Shown piece by piece: positions 32,990 to 42,976 of a stretch of 64,000 nt of DNA. Source of the DNA: Sphingomonadales bacterium UBA2683 (GTDB lineage Bacteria > Pseudomonadota > Alphaproteobacteria > Sphingomonadales > Sphingomonadaceae); contig DELZ01000005.1 of the NCBI GenBank assembly GCA_002354635.1, positions 369,780 to 433,779 on the forward strand, read 5' to 3'. Each line of letters begins with the position of its first letter. Positions within the stretch are counted from its first letter, which is position 1. Under the pieces are notes generated by a model. It saw only the letters and a list, made by a program, of their open reading frames with translations. It searched no databases and had not been told where the DNA came from. The translations under genes were made by a program, and so were the position numbers.

Positions 32990-34261
32990 GTGAGACGGAT
33001 ACTATTGACCGCTGCGGCGCTGCTCCTCATGTCATCCCCGTCGCTTGCCGAAACGGTAGTGATCAAGGCCGCCGCGATGGTTGATGTTGAAAAAGGCGTT
33101 TTGGTTGCCAGTCCGGTGATCACGGTCACCGACGGCACGATTCGATCGATTGCCTCTGGCGCCACAGCCTTGCCCGAAGGTTCGCGCATCATCGATCTCG
33201 GCGACAGGATTGTCATGCCGGGGCTTGTCGATATGCATGTCCATTTCACCGGCAAAGCGACGGACCAGGGCTATCGGCGCCTCGTCATATCCCATGAACG
33301 CGCCGCGATTACCGGCGTGATGAACGCGCGGACGACGCTTATGGCAGGCTTCACGACGGTCCGGAATGTAGGCGCACCCAGTTTTTCCGACGTCGCCCTG
33401 CGAGACGCGATCGCCGACGGCGATGTGCCTGGTCCGCGAATGTTTGTTTCAGGCCCGTCGATCGGCATCACCGGTGGCCATTGCAGCGACAATAATCTGC
33501 TTCCCGAAGAATTCGGGATCGTCGGTGAAGGTGTGGCGGACGGTCCCTGGGCGGCGCGCGCCAAGGTACGGCGCAATATCAAATATGGCGTCGACCTGAT
33601 CAAGACCTGCTCGACCGGCGGTGTCTTGTCGAAAGGCACGCAGGTCGGCGCCCCGCAATATACGGTGGAGGAACTGACCGCGCTGACCGAAGAGGCGCAC
33701 AGCCATGGTCGCAAGGTAGCCTCGCATGCCCATGGTGCAGAGGGCATTATCAATGCGCTCAAAGCCGGTGTCGATACGATCGAACATGCCAGCTTCATTT
33801 CCGACGAGGGCATCGCGATGGCCAGGCGTCAGGGAACCTATTTGTCGATGGATATCTACAACACCGAATATATTCTGGGCGAAGGCGAAAAGGCCGGTTT
33901 TCTGGAAGAGAGTCTGGCCAAGGAACGGATGACCGGCGCAACGCAGCGCGAGAGTTTTCGCCGGGCCCACCAGGCAGGCGTGAAGATGGTGATGGGCACC
34001 GATGCCGGTGTCTATCCCCATGGCGACAACGCCAAGCAGCTCTCGCGGATGGTCCGCTTCGGCATGACACCGGCAGAAGCGCTGCGCGCGGCGACTTACA
34101 ATGCCGCCGATGCGCTCGGCCAGTCCGGAAAATTCGGCGCGCTGACGGTCGGCGCTTCGGCCGACATTATCGCGGTGGACGGCAACCCGCTTGCCGATGT
34201 CGCTTTGCTCGAAAACGTACCGTTCGTGATGAAAGCCGGCGTGGTCTACAAGTCCGAGTGA
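32990..34261 (+). CDS. Exported amidohydrolase family protein
   Basis: 423 residues. GTG start with AAGGAGAG upstream. A signal peptide (RILLTAAALLLMSSPSLA) predicts export. The metal sites GLVDMHVHF (HxH), the later SHAHG and EHASFIS histidines, and GTDAGVYPHG place it among imidazolonepropionase-like amidohydrolases that include Xaa-Pro dipeptidases. The substrate is probably a proline- or amide-containing compound; this is family knowledge only. Confidence 0.85.
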   Translation: MRRILLTAAALLLMSSPSLAETVVIKAAAMVDVEKGVLVASPVITVTDGTIRSIASGATALPEGSRIIDLGDRIVMPGLVDMHVHFTGKATDQGYRRLVISHERAAITGVMNARTTLMAGFTTVRNVGAPSFSDVALRDAIADGDVPGPRMFVSGPSIGITGGHCSDNNLLPEEFGIVGEGVADGPWAARAKVRRNIKYGVDLIKTCSTGGVLSKGTQVGAPQYTVEELTALTEEAHSHGRKVASHAHGAEGIINALKAGVDTIEHASFISDEGIAMARRQGTYLSMDIYNTEYILGEGEKAGFLEESLAKERMTGATQRESFRRAHQAGVKMVMGTDAGVYPHGDNAKQLSRMVRFGMTPAEALRAATYNAADALGQSGKFGALTVGASADIIAVDGNPLADVALLENVPFVMKAGVVYKSE

Positions 34262-34264
34262 TGC

Positions 34265-34819
34265 TCAGCGGCGACGCCGCAAGATGATATAGAGCGCGCC
34301 GGCGCCGCCATGGCGCGGATGCGCCCGGCGTACCGTGGCGATATGCGAAGCGTGGCGCGAAGCGGCCAGCCAGTCGGCAATCGCCGCCCGAATCGCACCG
34401 CGACCACCTTCGCGCCGCCGCTCGTCGTCGTTGCGCGCCTTGCCGGTAATCAGCAATATTGCCCGATGGCCAGCCGCCACGCTGAGTTCGAGCGCACTGT
34501 CCAGACGACCGTGCGCGGAAGACAATGTGTAGCCATGCAAGTCGACGGTGACGTCTGGCTGCACCATCCCCTTGGCGAGACGGCGATCCCAGCCACCATC
34601 GAGGCCGTGGCGGGTCGGCACCGGCTTCTGATCGCGCAGCGGCACAGCCGTCTTGCCGCCAAAGCTTTCGGCGGTGATCGGGCCGGAAAGTTCGCGTGGC
34701 CTGCTGGCGACAGGCAGGCGTTCGACCCGTTTGACGCTTGCCCGGTCAAGCGGCTCGACGGTCTCGATAACCTTTTGCCAGAGCGCCTTTTCACCGGCGG
34801 TAAGGGGCCGGTCCGCCAT
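34265..34819 (-). CDS. Smr-domain protein
   Basis: 184 residues. The C-terminal Smr domain has the VDLHGYTLSSAHGRL start and the LLITGKA core. Smr domains are nicking endonucleases or RNA/DNA-binding modules related to the MutS2 C-terminus. The gene follows mltA by two bases, so they form one leftward unit. Confidence 0.88.
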   Translation of the reverse strand: MADRPLTAGEKALWQKVIETVEPLDRASVKRVERLPVASRPRELSGPITAESFGGKTAVPLRDQKPVPTRHGLDGGWDRRLAKGMVQPDVTVDLHGYTLSSAHGRLDSALELSVAAGHRAILLITGKARNDDERRREGGRGAIRAAIADWLAASRHASHIATVRRAHPRHGGAGALYIILRRRR

Positions 34820-34821
34820 GG

Positions 34822-36132
34822 TTACTGGCCCGGGTTTCGGCGAGCGGCGACAAGCCTGGCAACCGCTCCCTTGGGCAAAAACAGCAATGCCTGCCCGTTG
34901 GAGGACATGCCGCCGGCGATCTGCGCCGCCTGTTCCCCTGCGCCCCAGAAGGTGTCGAAGCGGTTGGCGCCCTTGATCGCGCCGCCGGTATCCTGCGCGA
35001 CCCAGAGGCCGTCAGCAACATCATGGGCCATGTCGAGAAAGACCGGTGCGCCCAGCGGCACGAACATCCGGTCGGCCGCAACCGAGGTCCTGGCGACCAC
35101 CGGGTGACCCATTGCGCCCAAAGGGCCTGGGCCGGTCAGCTCTTGGAAGAAGACATAGCTCTTGTTTTCGCGCATGATCTTCATGCCCTCTTGCGGATTT
35201 GCCCGCAGCCATTCGACAATGCCCTGCATGTTGGTCTTGCCATCGGCGAGCAGCCCGCGTTCGCGCATCACTTTGCCGATACCGGTATAGTCATGGCCGT
35301 TCTGGCCGGCATAGCCGATCCGCATGACATCGCCACCCGGCAGCGCCAGCCGGCCGCTGCCCTGGATCTGCAGAAAGAACATGTCGATATAATCTTCTGC
35401 CCAGGCGATCTCGAGTCCCTGACCGGCAAGCGCGCCGTCGTCGATCCGGGCCCGGTCTTCAAACGGCACCAATTTGGTTCCGTCGACCTTGCCACGGACC
35501 CGCTTGTCTTTCAGCGCTTCCGAAAACAGGCCGAGATCGACGTCGATCAGATTGTCGGGTCGCCGGTACACCGGCACCTGGTATCGCGCGTTGCGGACTC
35601 GCGAGCCGCTGATCTGCGGTTCGAAATAGCCGGTCGCGAACGCCTTGCCCTCGCCAATCTGCACCGCTTCGAAATAGGAGGCAAAAAAGCGCGCGGCATC
35701 ATTGGCTGGCCAGTTCTGGGCAGCGTCGCAGGACAATTGCCAGTCGACGCCCCTTGTCAGGCCGCTGCTATCCTCGCGCCGGACCAGCGAAGAACAGCTG
35801 GTACGGAAAGATTGCAGCGCTGCGACAGCCTTCGTCTCGCCCAGACTGAGGCTGGCAATATCCGGTCCCGATGCAATACCGGCACCGGTTGCCCGGCTTG
35901 GGTCATCACCGATTCTTACCAGTTGCGCAGAATCGACCGGCCGGAAGAGCGGCGGTGCGCCATTTTTATAGGAGGGTTGCGCTGCGGCATCGGGCCTTGC
36001 GCCCGTTACCCACTCGCCATCCTGCTGCGTAGCCGGAGACGGAGCCTGGCCGCGGACAGCGCCCTGAGGGATGATCGACATGGAACAGGCGCTGACCACC
36101 GCCATTGCTCCGACAAGCGCCCCGATTTTCAT
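34822..36132 (-). CDS. mltA: Membrane-bound lytic murein transglycosylase A
   Basis: 436 residues from ATG 36132; the lipobox VVSAC follows the short leader, so it is an outer-membrane lipoprotein. The MltA domain has VGTGYFEPQISGS-like and YRRPDNLIDVDL blocks, and a C-terminal 3D domain ends in TGGAIKGANRFDTFWG. It cleaves peptidoglycan glycan strands. The start at 36249 would run into the Tim44-like gene and is rejected. Confidence 0.9.
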   Translation of the reverse strand: MKIGALVGAMAVVSACSMSIIPQGAVRGQAPSPATQQDGEWVTGARPDAAAQPSYKNGAPPLFRPVDSAQLVRIGDDPSRATGAGIASGPDIASLSLGETKAVAALQSFRTSCSSLVRREDSSGLTRGVDWQLSCDAAQNWPANDAARFFASYFEAVQIGEGKAFATGYFEPQISGSRVRNARYQVPVYRRPDNLIDVDLGLFSEALKDKRVRGKVDGTKLVPFEDRARIDDGALAGQGLEIAWAEDYIDMFFLQIQGSGRLALPGGDVMRIGYAGQNGHDYTGIGKVMRERGLLADGKTNMQGIVEWLRANPQEGMKIMRENKSYVFFQELTGPGPLGAMGHPVVARTSVAADRMFVPLGAPVFLDMAHDVADGLWVAQDTGGAIKGANRFDTFWGAGEQAAQIAGGMSSNGQALLFLPKGAVARLVAARRNPGQ

Positions 36133-36157
36133 GGTGGTAAAGCTGCGCGACCGGCGA

Positions 36158-36835
36158 TCAGGCCTCATCGGTTTCGTCGAGCAGCCAGTTGGGGTCGGCG
36201 CTGGACAGGTCGCGGCTGAACGTCCAGACATCGTGCGTTTCGGCAGCATCGGACAAGGAGCCGCCGATCAGGTTACCCTTCTTGTCCTTGACCACGGCGG
36301 CGATATCGGCATCAAACTGTACGGTGATCCGCGCCACCGGCCGACGATATTCGGCGGCAGAAATGCGCGCACTGTCGATTCGCACCAGCTGATTCTCGAG
36401 AATTTCGCCGCGCTTTTCCCGCGCGTCGATAACTTCGGCGAAACTTTCGTAGACATCTTGGTCACACAAGGATTTCAGTTCGTCCTTGTCGCCTTTCCAG
36501 AAGGCTTCCAGGATCATCGTATAGGCTGACTGTGCGCCCTCGACGAACCGGCCGACGTCAAAATTGCGGTCGGCGCTCAGGATTTCCCGCATCCCGGCTT
36601 CGGCGCTATTGTCATAGACCATATTGGGCGTTCCCGCAGGTGCCGGCACAATATCCGGGACATGCGGCTTGGCATCATTCAGGGGTCGACGGTCATTGCC
36701 GCGTGGCTCGATATTCCGCGGCATATGTTCCTGCTCATGACCGCTGCGCTTGCCCAGCACAGAATAGAGACGCAGGCCCAGGAAGGCTGCTACCATAGCC
36801 AATAATACAATTTCGATGGTCACTTCAAAATCCAA
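36158..36835 (-). CDS. timA: Tim44-like domain protein (TimA)
   Basis: 225 residues. One N-terminal membrane helix (IEIVLLAMVAAFLGLRLYSV), a polar linker and a C-terminal Tim44-like domain (SAYTMILEAFWKGDKDELKS ... WLLDETDEA). In alphaproteobacteria it is membrane-associated and linked to protein export; here it is divergent from secB, as usual in the group. It precedes mltA by 25 bases. Confidence 0.9.
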   Translation of the reverse strand: MDFEVTIEIVLLAMVAAFLGLRLYSVLGKRSGHEQEHMPRNIEPRGNDRRPLNDAKPHVPDIVPAPAGTPNMVYDNSAEAGMREILSADRNFDVGRFVEGAQSAYTMILEAFWKGDKDELKSLCDQDVYESFAEVIDAREKRGEILENQLVRIDSARISAAEYRRPVARITVQFDADIAAVVKDKKGNLIGGSLSDAAETHDVWTFSRDLSSADPNWLLDETDEA

Positions 36836-37100
36836 TCTTTTCTTTGACCCTATACATAGGCAGAAACAGGAGCGGTTTCAAATGGCATTAGTGGAAAAGC
36901 CGCTTTTCCGCAGATCGACCTCCATTTCTATCAACCGATTTGTGAACCTGCGCTTACAAATATGCCGGCAAGCAGGCCCCTGTCCTGCGCCCTACTCTTT
37001 CATTGCCCTTGGTTCCGTCCCCTGCTAGGCGCGCTGCGAACGGCGCGGCAATATGCGCCAAAGGACATGTTTGACTGATTTTTCCGAAAGGACAGGCCCG

Positions 37101-37643
37101 ATGGCTGATGAGAATGACAAAAGTGAATCTGAAGCAAACCTTGGCGAAAATGTCACAGCACCGGACCCGCTGGCAAACGGAGCGGACACGCAGCCGCAGA
37201 TCGGTGTAATTTCGCAATATGTGAAAGACCTTTCGGTCGAAAATCCCAATGCACCGGACGTGTACCAGTGGAATGCGCAGCCCCAGATCGATGTGCAGTT
37301 CAACATCGGATCTTCTCAGGTCTCCGACGAAGTTCACGAAGTCGAGCTCAAGATCGAGGTCACCGCCAAGGCGGACGAGGGCGTCGCCTTCGCTATCGAG
37401 CTGCTCTACTGCGGCCTGTTCGGCCTGCGCAACGTGACAGAAGAACAAGCGCATCCGTTCCTGTTTGCCGAAGCGCCCCGGCTGCTCTTCCCCTTTGCCC
37501 GGGCCGTCATTTCCGACGCGGTACGCGATGCCGGCTTCCAGCCGCTGTTGCTGGAGCCAATCGATTTCACGGCGCTATACATGCAGCAGCGCGAACAGAT
37601 GGCCGCACAGCAATCGGGCGAGCAACCCGTTGGTAACGCCTAA
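37101..37643 (+). CDS. secB: Protein-export chaperone SecB
   Basis: 180 residues from ATG 37101. PQIGVISQYVKDLSVENPNA and YCGLFGL, then LLFPFARAVISDAVRDAGF, are diagnostic. The tetramer holds preproteins for SecA. An upstream in-frame start at 37053 is less likely. The acidic N- and C-terminal tails are longer than in E. coli, typical of alphaproteobacteria. Confidence 0.95.
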   Translation: MADENDKSESEANLGENVTAPDPLANGADTQPQIGVISQYVKDLSVENPNAPDVYQWNAQPQIDVQFNIGSSQVSDEVHEVELKIEVTAKADEGVAFAIELLYCGLFGLRNVTEEQAHPFLFAEAPRLLFPFARAVISDAVRDAGFQPLLLEPIDFTALYMQQREQMAAQQSGEQPVGNA

Positions 37644-37666
37644 GTTCCCCTGCTAGGGCAGCGGGT

Positions 37667-39256
37667 ATGAACCTGCTGAAATCCACCGGAACTATCGCCG
37701 GCCTGACACTGGTCAGCCGTGTGTTCGGCTTTGTCCGCGATATCATGCTGGCCCGGATTCTGGGCGCCGGTGCAGCAGCCGATGCCTGGCAGCTCGCCTT
37801 CCAGCTACCCAATATCTTTCGCCGCCTGTTCGCCGAGGGCGCCTTCTCGGCCGCCTTTGTGCCGCTGTTCAACCGCAAGATGGAAGCGGACGAGAACCGG
37901 ACCGCGGCCCAGACATTCGTGACCGAGGTGCTTTCCGTATTCGTACCGCTGCTGCTGGTCTTTTCGGCAATCATGATGCTTGCCATGCCCGGCATCATCT
38001 GGCTGATCGACGATTTCGGCAGAGGCGGGCGGACAAACGGCTTTTCGATTTCGCTGGCCCGGATCACCTTCCCCTATCTCGGGCTGATCAGCATCACGAC
38101 ATTATTCGCGGCGATACTGAACTCGCTCAGCCGGTTCGCGGCAGCGGCGGCGGCGCCGATCATGCTCAATATCTGCATGATCACCGCGCTGCTTGCCGCC
38201 TATCTGCTCAATGACGGCAATGATCCGCGCCAGACAGCCTATTTTCTGGCGATGGCCGTCGCCGCAGCTGGCCTGGTGCAAATGCTCTGGCTTTATTACT
38301 GGGCGCGCAAGACCGGTTTCCGCTTTCCGCTCAAGATGCCGCGCTTCAGCGCTGATGTAAGGGAACTGGGCGTGCTGATTCTGCCGGCCGTGTTCGGTGC
38401 CGGTATTTACCAGATCAGCCGGTTTATCGACCTGTTCTTCCTCGGGCGTCTGCCGGAAGGATCATTCGTCTATCTGGCGATGGCGGACCGGCTCAATCAG
38501 CTGCCGCTGGGTATCATCGGCATTGCCCTTGGCACCGCGATTCTTCCGGCCCTGTCGCGCTTCATCGCCAAGGACGACAAGGGCGGCGCGCAAAGGCTGC
38601 AAAGCAACGCCATCGAACTGGGCATGCTGCTGACCATACCGGCTGCGATCGCCCTGTTCTTTGCCGCCGGGCCGCTGGTTACCTCCTTCTATGTCGGAGG
38701 GAATTTTACCGCCGCCGATGGCCAGACCACATCCGCGGTCGTCGCCGCGCTGGTTGTCGGCCTGCCGGCCTATGTGATGGTCAAGGTCCTGATCCCCGGC
38801 TTCTTTGCGCGGAAAGATACCAAAACCCCGGTCTATACCGCAGCGATCTCGCTGTTCATCAACATTACGCTCAACCTGCTGTTGATTCCGGTCTACGGGA
38901 TCAAGGGTCTGGCCTTCGCCGGAGCGGTGGCCGCATGGTGCAACTGCGCGATGCTCTATATCATGCTCCACCGGCGCGGCCATTTTCATCTGGAATGGAC
39001 GCTGCTGATCCGGATCGGGCGGATCACGCTGTCGGCGGCCGGCATGGCGGTCGTGCTGGTCTATGCCGCGCCGATCGGCGAAGGTCTTTATGACGGCACA
39101 ATCTGGCAACGGGTCGGGTCGATCACCGCTCTGGTCAGCGTCGGCGGACTGGTTTATGCCGCACTCGCGTGGCTGACCGGCGCGGTCGACCGCGACAAGA
39201 TCACCATGCTGACCAAGAAGAAAGCGGCAGAAGAGGCCGCAAGCGAAGGAAGTTAG
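37667..39256 (+). CDS. murJ: Lipid II flippase MurJ
   Basis: 529 residues, about 14 membrane helices. Opening SRVFGFVRDIMLARILGAGAA and ARITFPYL are conserved family positions. It flips lipid-linked peptidoglycan precursors to the periplasm. It is followed after four bases by trpS. Confidence 0.93.
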   Translation: MNLLKSTGTIAGLTLVSRVFGFVRDIMLARILGAGAAADAWQLAFQLPNIFRRLFAEGAFSAAFVPLFNRKMEADENRTAAQTFVTEVLSVFVPLLLVFSAIMMLAMPGIIWLIDDFGRGGRTNGFSISLARITFPYLGLISITTLFAAILNSLSRFAAAAAAPIMLNICMITALLAAYLLNDGNDPRQTAYFLAMAVAAAGLVQMLWLYYWARKTGFRFPLKMPRFSADVRELGVLILPAVFGAGIYQISRFIDLFFLGRLPEGSFVYLAMADRLNQLPLGIIGIALGTAILPALSRFIAKDDKGGAQRLQSNAIELGMLLTIPAAIALFFAAGPLVTSFYVGGNFTAADGQTTSAVVAALVVGLPAYVMVKVLIPGFFARKDTKTPVYTAAISLFINITLNLLLIPVYGIKGLAFAGAVAAWCNCAMLYIMLHRRGHFHLEWTLLIRIGRITLSAAGMAVVLVYAAPIGEGLYDGTIWQRVGSITALVSVGGLVYAALAWLTGAVDRDKITMLTKKKAAEEAASEGS

Positions 39257-39260
39257 AACG

Positions 39261-40256
39261 ATGCGGACGGTATCGGGCATCCAGCCCACGGGGAATCTCC
39301 ATCTTGGAAATTATCTGGGTGCGATCAAAAACTGGGTGAAGATGCAGGACGAGGGCGAATGCCTGTTCTTCCTCGCCGACCTGCACGCGATCACCGTCCA
39401 CAATGACCCCGCCGAACTGGCCGCCAATTGCCGCGAGATGGTTGCCGCCCTGGTCGCCGCCGGAGTCGATCCGGACAAGTCGATCCTGTTCAACCAGGCC
39501 CGGGTCCCCGCCCATGCCGAACTCGCATGGATGCTGATCTGCAACACGCCGATGGGCTGGCTCGACCGGATGACCCAGTTCAAGGAAAAGTCCGGCAAGC
39601 ACAAGCAACGGGCTTCGCTCGGTCTCTATGGCTATCCGGTACTGCAGGCAGCCGACGTTCTGGTCTATCAGGCGACCCACGTACCGGTGGGCGAGGACCA
39701 GAAGCAGCATCTCGAACTGGCCCGCGACATTGCCGCCAAGTTCAACAGCGATACCGGCACCGAAACTTTTGTCCCGCCCGAACCGTTCATCGGCAAAAGC
39801 GCGGCCCGGATAATGAGCCTGCGCGACGGCAATGCCAAAATGAGCAAGTCCGATCCCTCGGATCTCAGCCGGATCAACATGAGCGACGATGACGACACGA
39901 TCGCGCGCAAGTTCAAGAAGGCCAAGACCGATCCCGAACCGCTGCCCGACAATCTCGCCGATCTGGCCGACCGCCCGGAAGCGAGAAACCTGATCGGCAT
40001 CTACGCCGCACTCGCCGATCAGACGCAGGAGGATGTGCTCGCCGCATATGCCGGCAAGGGTTTCGGCGACTTCAAACCGGCGCTGGCCGATTTGGCGGTC
40101 AGCAAATTGTCGCCGATCCGCCAGCGGTTCGAGCAATTGCGACAGGACAGCTCGGCGATTGACGCGATTTTGCGCGACGGGTCCGAGAAAGCCTCGACGC
40201 TGGCCCGCCCGACTGTGGAAGCCGCCTATGCCGCGCTCGGATTGCTGCGCAACTAG
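39261..40256 (+). CDS. trpS: Tryptophanyl-tRNA synthetase
   Basis: 331 residues. Class I signatures GNLHLGNYLG (HIGH-like, residues 11-20) and KMSKS (in NAKMSKSDPS). Charges tRNA-Trp. Transcriptionally joined to murJ. Confidence 0.96.
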   Translation: MRTVSGIQPTGNLHLGNYLGAIKNWVKMQDEGECLFFLADLHAITVHNDPAELAANCREMVAALVAAGVDPDKSILFNQARVPAHAELAWMLICNTPMGWLDRMTQFKEKSGKHKQRASLGLYGYPVLQAADVLVYQATHVPVGEDQKQHLELARDIAAKFNSDTGTETFVPPEPFIGKSAARIMSLRDGNAKMSKSDPSDLSRINMSDDDDTIARKFKKAKTDPEPLPDNLADLADRPEARNLIGIYAALADQTQEDVLAAYAGKGFGDFKPALADLAVSKLSPIRQRFEQLRQDSSAIDAILRDGSEKASTLARPTVEAAYAALGLLRN

Positions 40257-40333
40257 CACTCGTCGACAGGGACTCCCTTTGGATCCGGCGCAATAGGCTT
40301 GCCTGTCTCGCCATTTGCGGTAAATGCTGGACC

Positions 40334-41617
40334 ATGGATATTATCTCGATACGCGGCGGCAACCGGCTGTCCGGCACCATTCCCATTTCCGGCGCCAAGA
40401 ATAGCGCCCTGACCCTGCTGCCCTGTGCGCTGCTGACCGACGAACCGGTCACGCTGCGCAACCTGCCGCGGCTGGCCGATGTCGACAGCTTCGGGCATCT
40501 GCTCAACCAGCTCGGCGTGTCGACCACCATCGAAGGCGCAAGGCCGGAAGATTTCGGTCGGGTGATGACGCTCAAGGCCGGCCGGATCACCTCGACCGAA
40601 GCGCCCTATGATATCGTCCGTAAAATGCGCGCGTCGATCCTGGTGCTCGGCCCGCTGCTGGCGCGCGCCGGCGAATGCCGGGTGTCTCTACCCGGCGGCT
40701 GCGCGATCGGTAACCGGCCGATCGACCTGCACCTGAAGGCGATCGAGGCGCTCGGCGCGACAATCGAAACCACCAGTGGCTATGTCATTGCCCGCGTCCC
40801 CGATGGCGGCCTGCCCGGCGGCGATTTTACCTTCCCGGTGGTGTCTGTCGGCGCGACAGAAAATGCGCTGATGGCGGCGGTGCTGGCCAATGGCACCAGC
40901 GTTCTCAAAAATGCCGCCCGCGAACCGGAAATTGTCGACCTTTGCAATATGCTGGTGGCGATGGGCGGCGAAATCGAGGGCATTGGCACCTCGACCCTCA
41001 CCATCTCCGGTGTCGACCGGCTGCATGGCTGCACCTATCGCGTGATGTCCGACCGGATCGAAGCGGGCAGCTACGCCTGCGCAGTCGGCATTGCCGGCGG
41101 CGAAGTCGACCTGCTGGCTGCCAAGGCGGACGAAATGGAAGCAACGCTGGATGCGCTGCGTCACGCTGGTCTGGATATCGACGTTCATGCCAAAGGCATC
41201 AGGGTGGCGTCGGATGGCAAGCTCAAACCGCTGACGCTGTCCACGGCTCCTTATCCTGGCCTTGCCACCGATATGCAGGCGCAGCTGATGGCGATGCTCT
41301 GTCTCGCCGACGGGGCCAGCGTGCTCACCGAAACCATTTTCGAAAACCGCTACATGCATGTGCCGGAACTCAACCGGATGGGCGCGGATATCGAGACCAA
41401 GGGCCGCACCGCCGTGGTGCGCGGCGTTGCGAAACTGACCGGCGCCCCCGTGATGGCGACCGATCTGCGCGCCTCGATGAGTCTGGCGATTGCCGGACTG
41501 GCAGCGGAAGGCGAAACCCGGCTGCAACGCATCTATCATCTCGACCGCGGCTATGAGCGGCTGGAAGAGAAACTCGCCGCCGTGGGCGCCGATATCGAAC
41601 GGATCAGCGGCGATTGA
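40334..41617 (+). CDS. murA: UDP-N-acetylglucosamine 1-carboxyvinyltransferase
   Basis: 427 residues. LPGGCAIGNRPIDLHLKA holds the catalytic Cys; DLRASMSLAIAGLAAEG and YHLDRGYERLEEKL end the protein. First committed step of peptidoglycan synthesis. The next gene's TTG start overlaps its stop. Confidence 0.96.
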   Translation: MDIISIRGGNRLSGTIPISGAKNSALTLLPCALLTDEPVTLRNLPRLADVDSFGHLLNQLGVSTTIEGARPEDFGRVMTLKAGRITSTEAPYDIVRKMRASILVLGPLLARAGECRVSLPGGCAIGNRPIDLHLKAIEALGATIETTSGYVIARVPDGGLPGGDFTFPVVSVGATENALMAAVLANGTSVLKNAAREPEIVDLCNMLVAMGGEIEGIGTSTLTISGVDRLHGCTYRVMSDRIEAGSYACAVGIAGGEVDLLAAKADEMEATLDALRHAGLDIDVHAKGIRVASDGKLKPLTLSTAPYPGLATDMQAQLMAMLCLADGASVLTETIFENRYMHVPELNRMGADIETKGRTAVVRGVAKLTGAPVMATDLRASMSLAIAGLAAEGETRLQRIYHLDRGYERLEEKLAAVGADIERISGD

Positions 41618-42471
41618 TCATTAGGCGTTTCTTTGTTTTTCTAGCGGCGGTGTTAGCCAGCATTGCTTTATCAAACGCATTATCCGCGCAAACATCCAAT
41701 ATCCAATCCGAGCATGTTGCTGATGAAGCTTGGGCCGATAGATTCTTTGAACAATGGGATGTCTGGTTCGATGAACTAGCTTTCGACAGTGACTACTATT
41801 TTCATGAGTCTGACGGAGACTATGGGTTCAGGAACAGGTCAACTCCTAATCTGATTGACGTATATTATGTTGAATCACTGAAAAAATACACTTCTGCTTG
41901 GTCCTTTGCTATTGAAATGGTCAATAAGGCTGGCTTCACAGCCTGCCGCGATGGGGAATGCAGGCCTGTCTTGCGAATGGTATCAGCCAACTGGAACACA
42001 GATGAACTGCCAGATTGGTTGAACAGCTTTCTCCCGACAAACCGAGAAGAAACAGCGAGGCAAGTGGCAGCTCAGATGCTTTGGCGAGAGGCTGACCTCA
42101 GCCAATGCAAAGGCACCATCAGTCATTTGATCTCATTCGAGGATAAGAAAAAGAATTTGTGGTCAAGACGGTACCAGCAATGGTTGCAGGGTAAAGCTCC
42201 CGATGCTCCCGAGATTATCACGGTTAGGGCCGATGGTGATTGGTTATCTTTGAGGGCGAGCAGTAGGGCCAATCCAGAAGGACCCGATGCCTCTGGTTTG
42301 AACGTTGGACTAGTAGTCGATGGCGCCAGCGATGACTATTATTACGACTGGGCGCTTAGAATGAGGGAATTGGTCGAACCTTGTCTCAAACCTTCCATCG
42401 GCCCTCCACCATGGGAAAAAGTGCTCGCAGCTAAACATGCTGGTGGGGAACCATTACGAGCTGATCGTTAA
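41614..42471 (+). CDS. Exported protein of unknown function, AT-rich
   Basis: 285 residues. The frame opens with a TTG overlapping the murA stop; a signal peptide follows (RFFVFLAAVLASIALSNALSA). No known domain. Aromatic and acidic residues are frequent (EQWDVWFDELAFDSDYYFHE). The DNA is clearly AT-richer than murA and the genes after it, with codons such as TTA, AGG and AAA, suggesting recent acquisition. No recombinase or repeat flanks it, so how it arrived is not visible. Confidence 0.7.
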   Translation: MIIRRFFVFLAAVLASIALSNALSAQTSNIQSEHVADEAWADRFFEQWDVWFDELAFDSDYYFHESDGDYGFRNRSTPNLIDVYYVESLKKYTSAWSFAIEMVNKAGFTACRDGECRPVLRMVSANWNTDELPDWLNSFLPTNREETARQVAAQMLWREADLSQCKGTISHLISFEDKKKNLWSRRYQQWLQGKAPDAPEIITVRADGDWLSLRASSRANPEGPDASGLNVGLVVDGASDDYYYDWALRMRELVEPCLKPSIGPPPWEKVLAAKHAGGEPLRADR

Positions 42472-42552
42472 CCCTCGCTAGCACTTATGGCAGCTTGTCT
42501 TTCCACCGCTTTTGCCGTGTAGTCTCTCCCATAAAAGGGATAGGAGCAGACC

Positions 42553-42963
42553 ATGTTTTCAGGGCCGATAGAAGATCGACTGGCGATCCGGGAATTGCAC
42601 GATGCCTATTGCGACGCCGTGCTGCGCAGGGATCCCGACGACTGGGGCGCGCTGTGGACGGAGGATGCCGTCTGGTCGCTGATGGGCACCGAGGTCGTCG
42701 GCCGCGACAATATCGTCAATCTCTGGAACGGCGCGATGGGCCAGTTCGATGCCGTCAGCTTTCTCGGTATCCCCGCCAGCCTCGAAGTGACCGGCGATAC
42801 CGCCTCCGGGCGCTACCAGACCCATGAAATCCTGGTCGAGAAGGGCGAGCCGCGCGTTGCCGGCGGCCGCTATGACGATGAATTTGTCAAAATCGACGGC
42901 CAGTGGCGTTACAGCAAACGGATATTTGTCGTCGTCGCCCAGTTTGGCGGAAACAAGCTCTAG
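42553..42963 (+). CDS. SnoaL-like (NTF2-fold) protein
   Basis: 136 residues of the SnoaL_4 type: EDRLAIRELHDAYCDAVLRRD, GALWTEDAVWSLMGTEVVG, and the C-terminal WRYSKRIFVVVAQFG. These cone-shaped proteins act as isomerases, dehydratases or hydroxylases on steroids, polyketides and terpenes. First gene of a four-gene run with an ABM protein, a P450 and an SDR. Confidence 0.85.
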   Translation: MFSGPIEDRLAIRELHDAYCDAVLRRDPDDWGALWTEDAVWSLMGTEVVGRDNIVNLWNGAMGQFDAVSFLGIPASLEVTGDTASGRYQTHEILVEKGEPRVAGGRYDDEFVKIDGQWRYSKRIFVVVAQFGGNKL

Positions 42964-42976
42964 GAGAATTGGAATC

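Noticed and set aside
31615..33255. 546-codon minus-strand frame opposite dapE and the amidohydrolase
   Set aside because: Antisense shadow; no family match and no ribosome-binding site.
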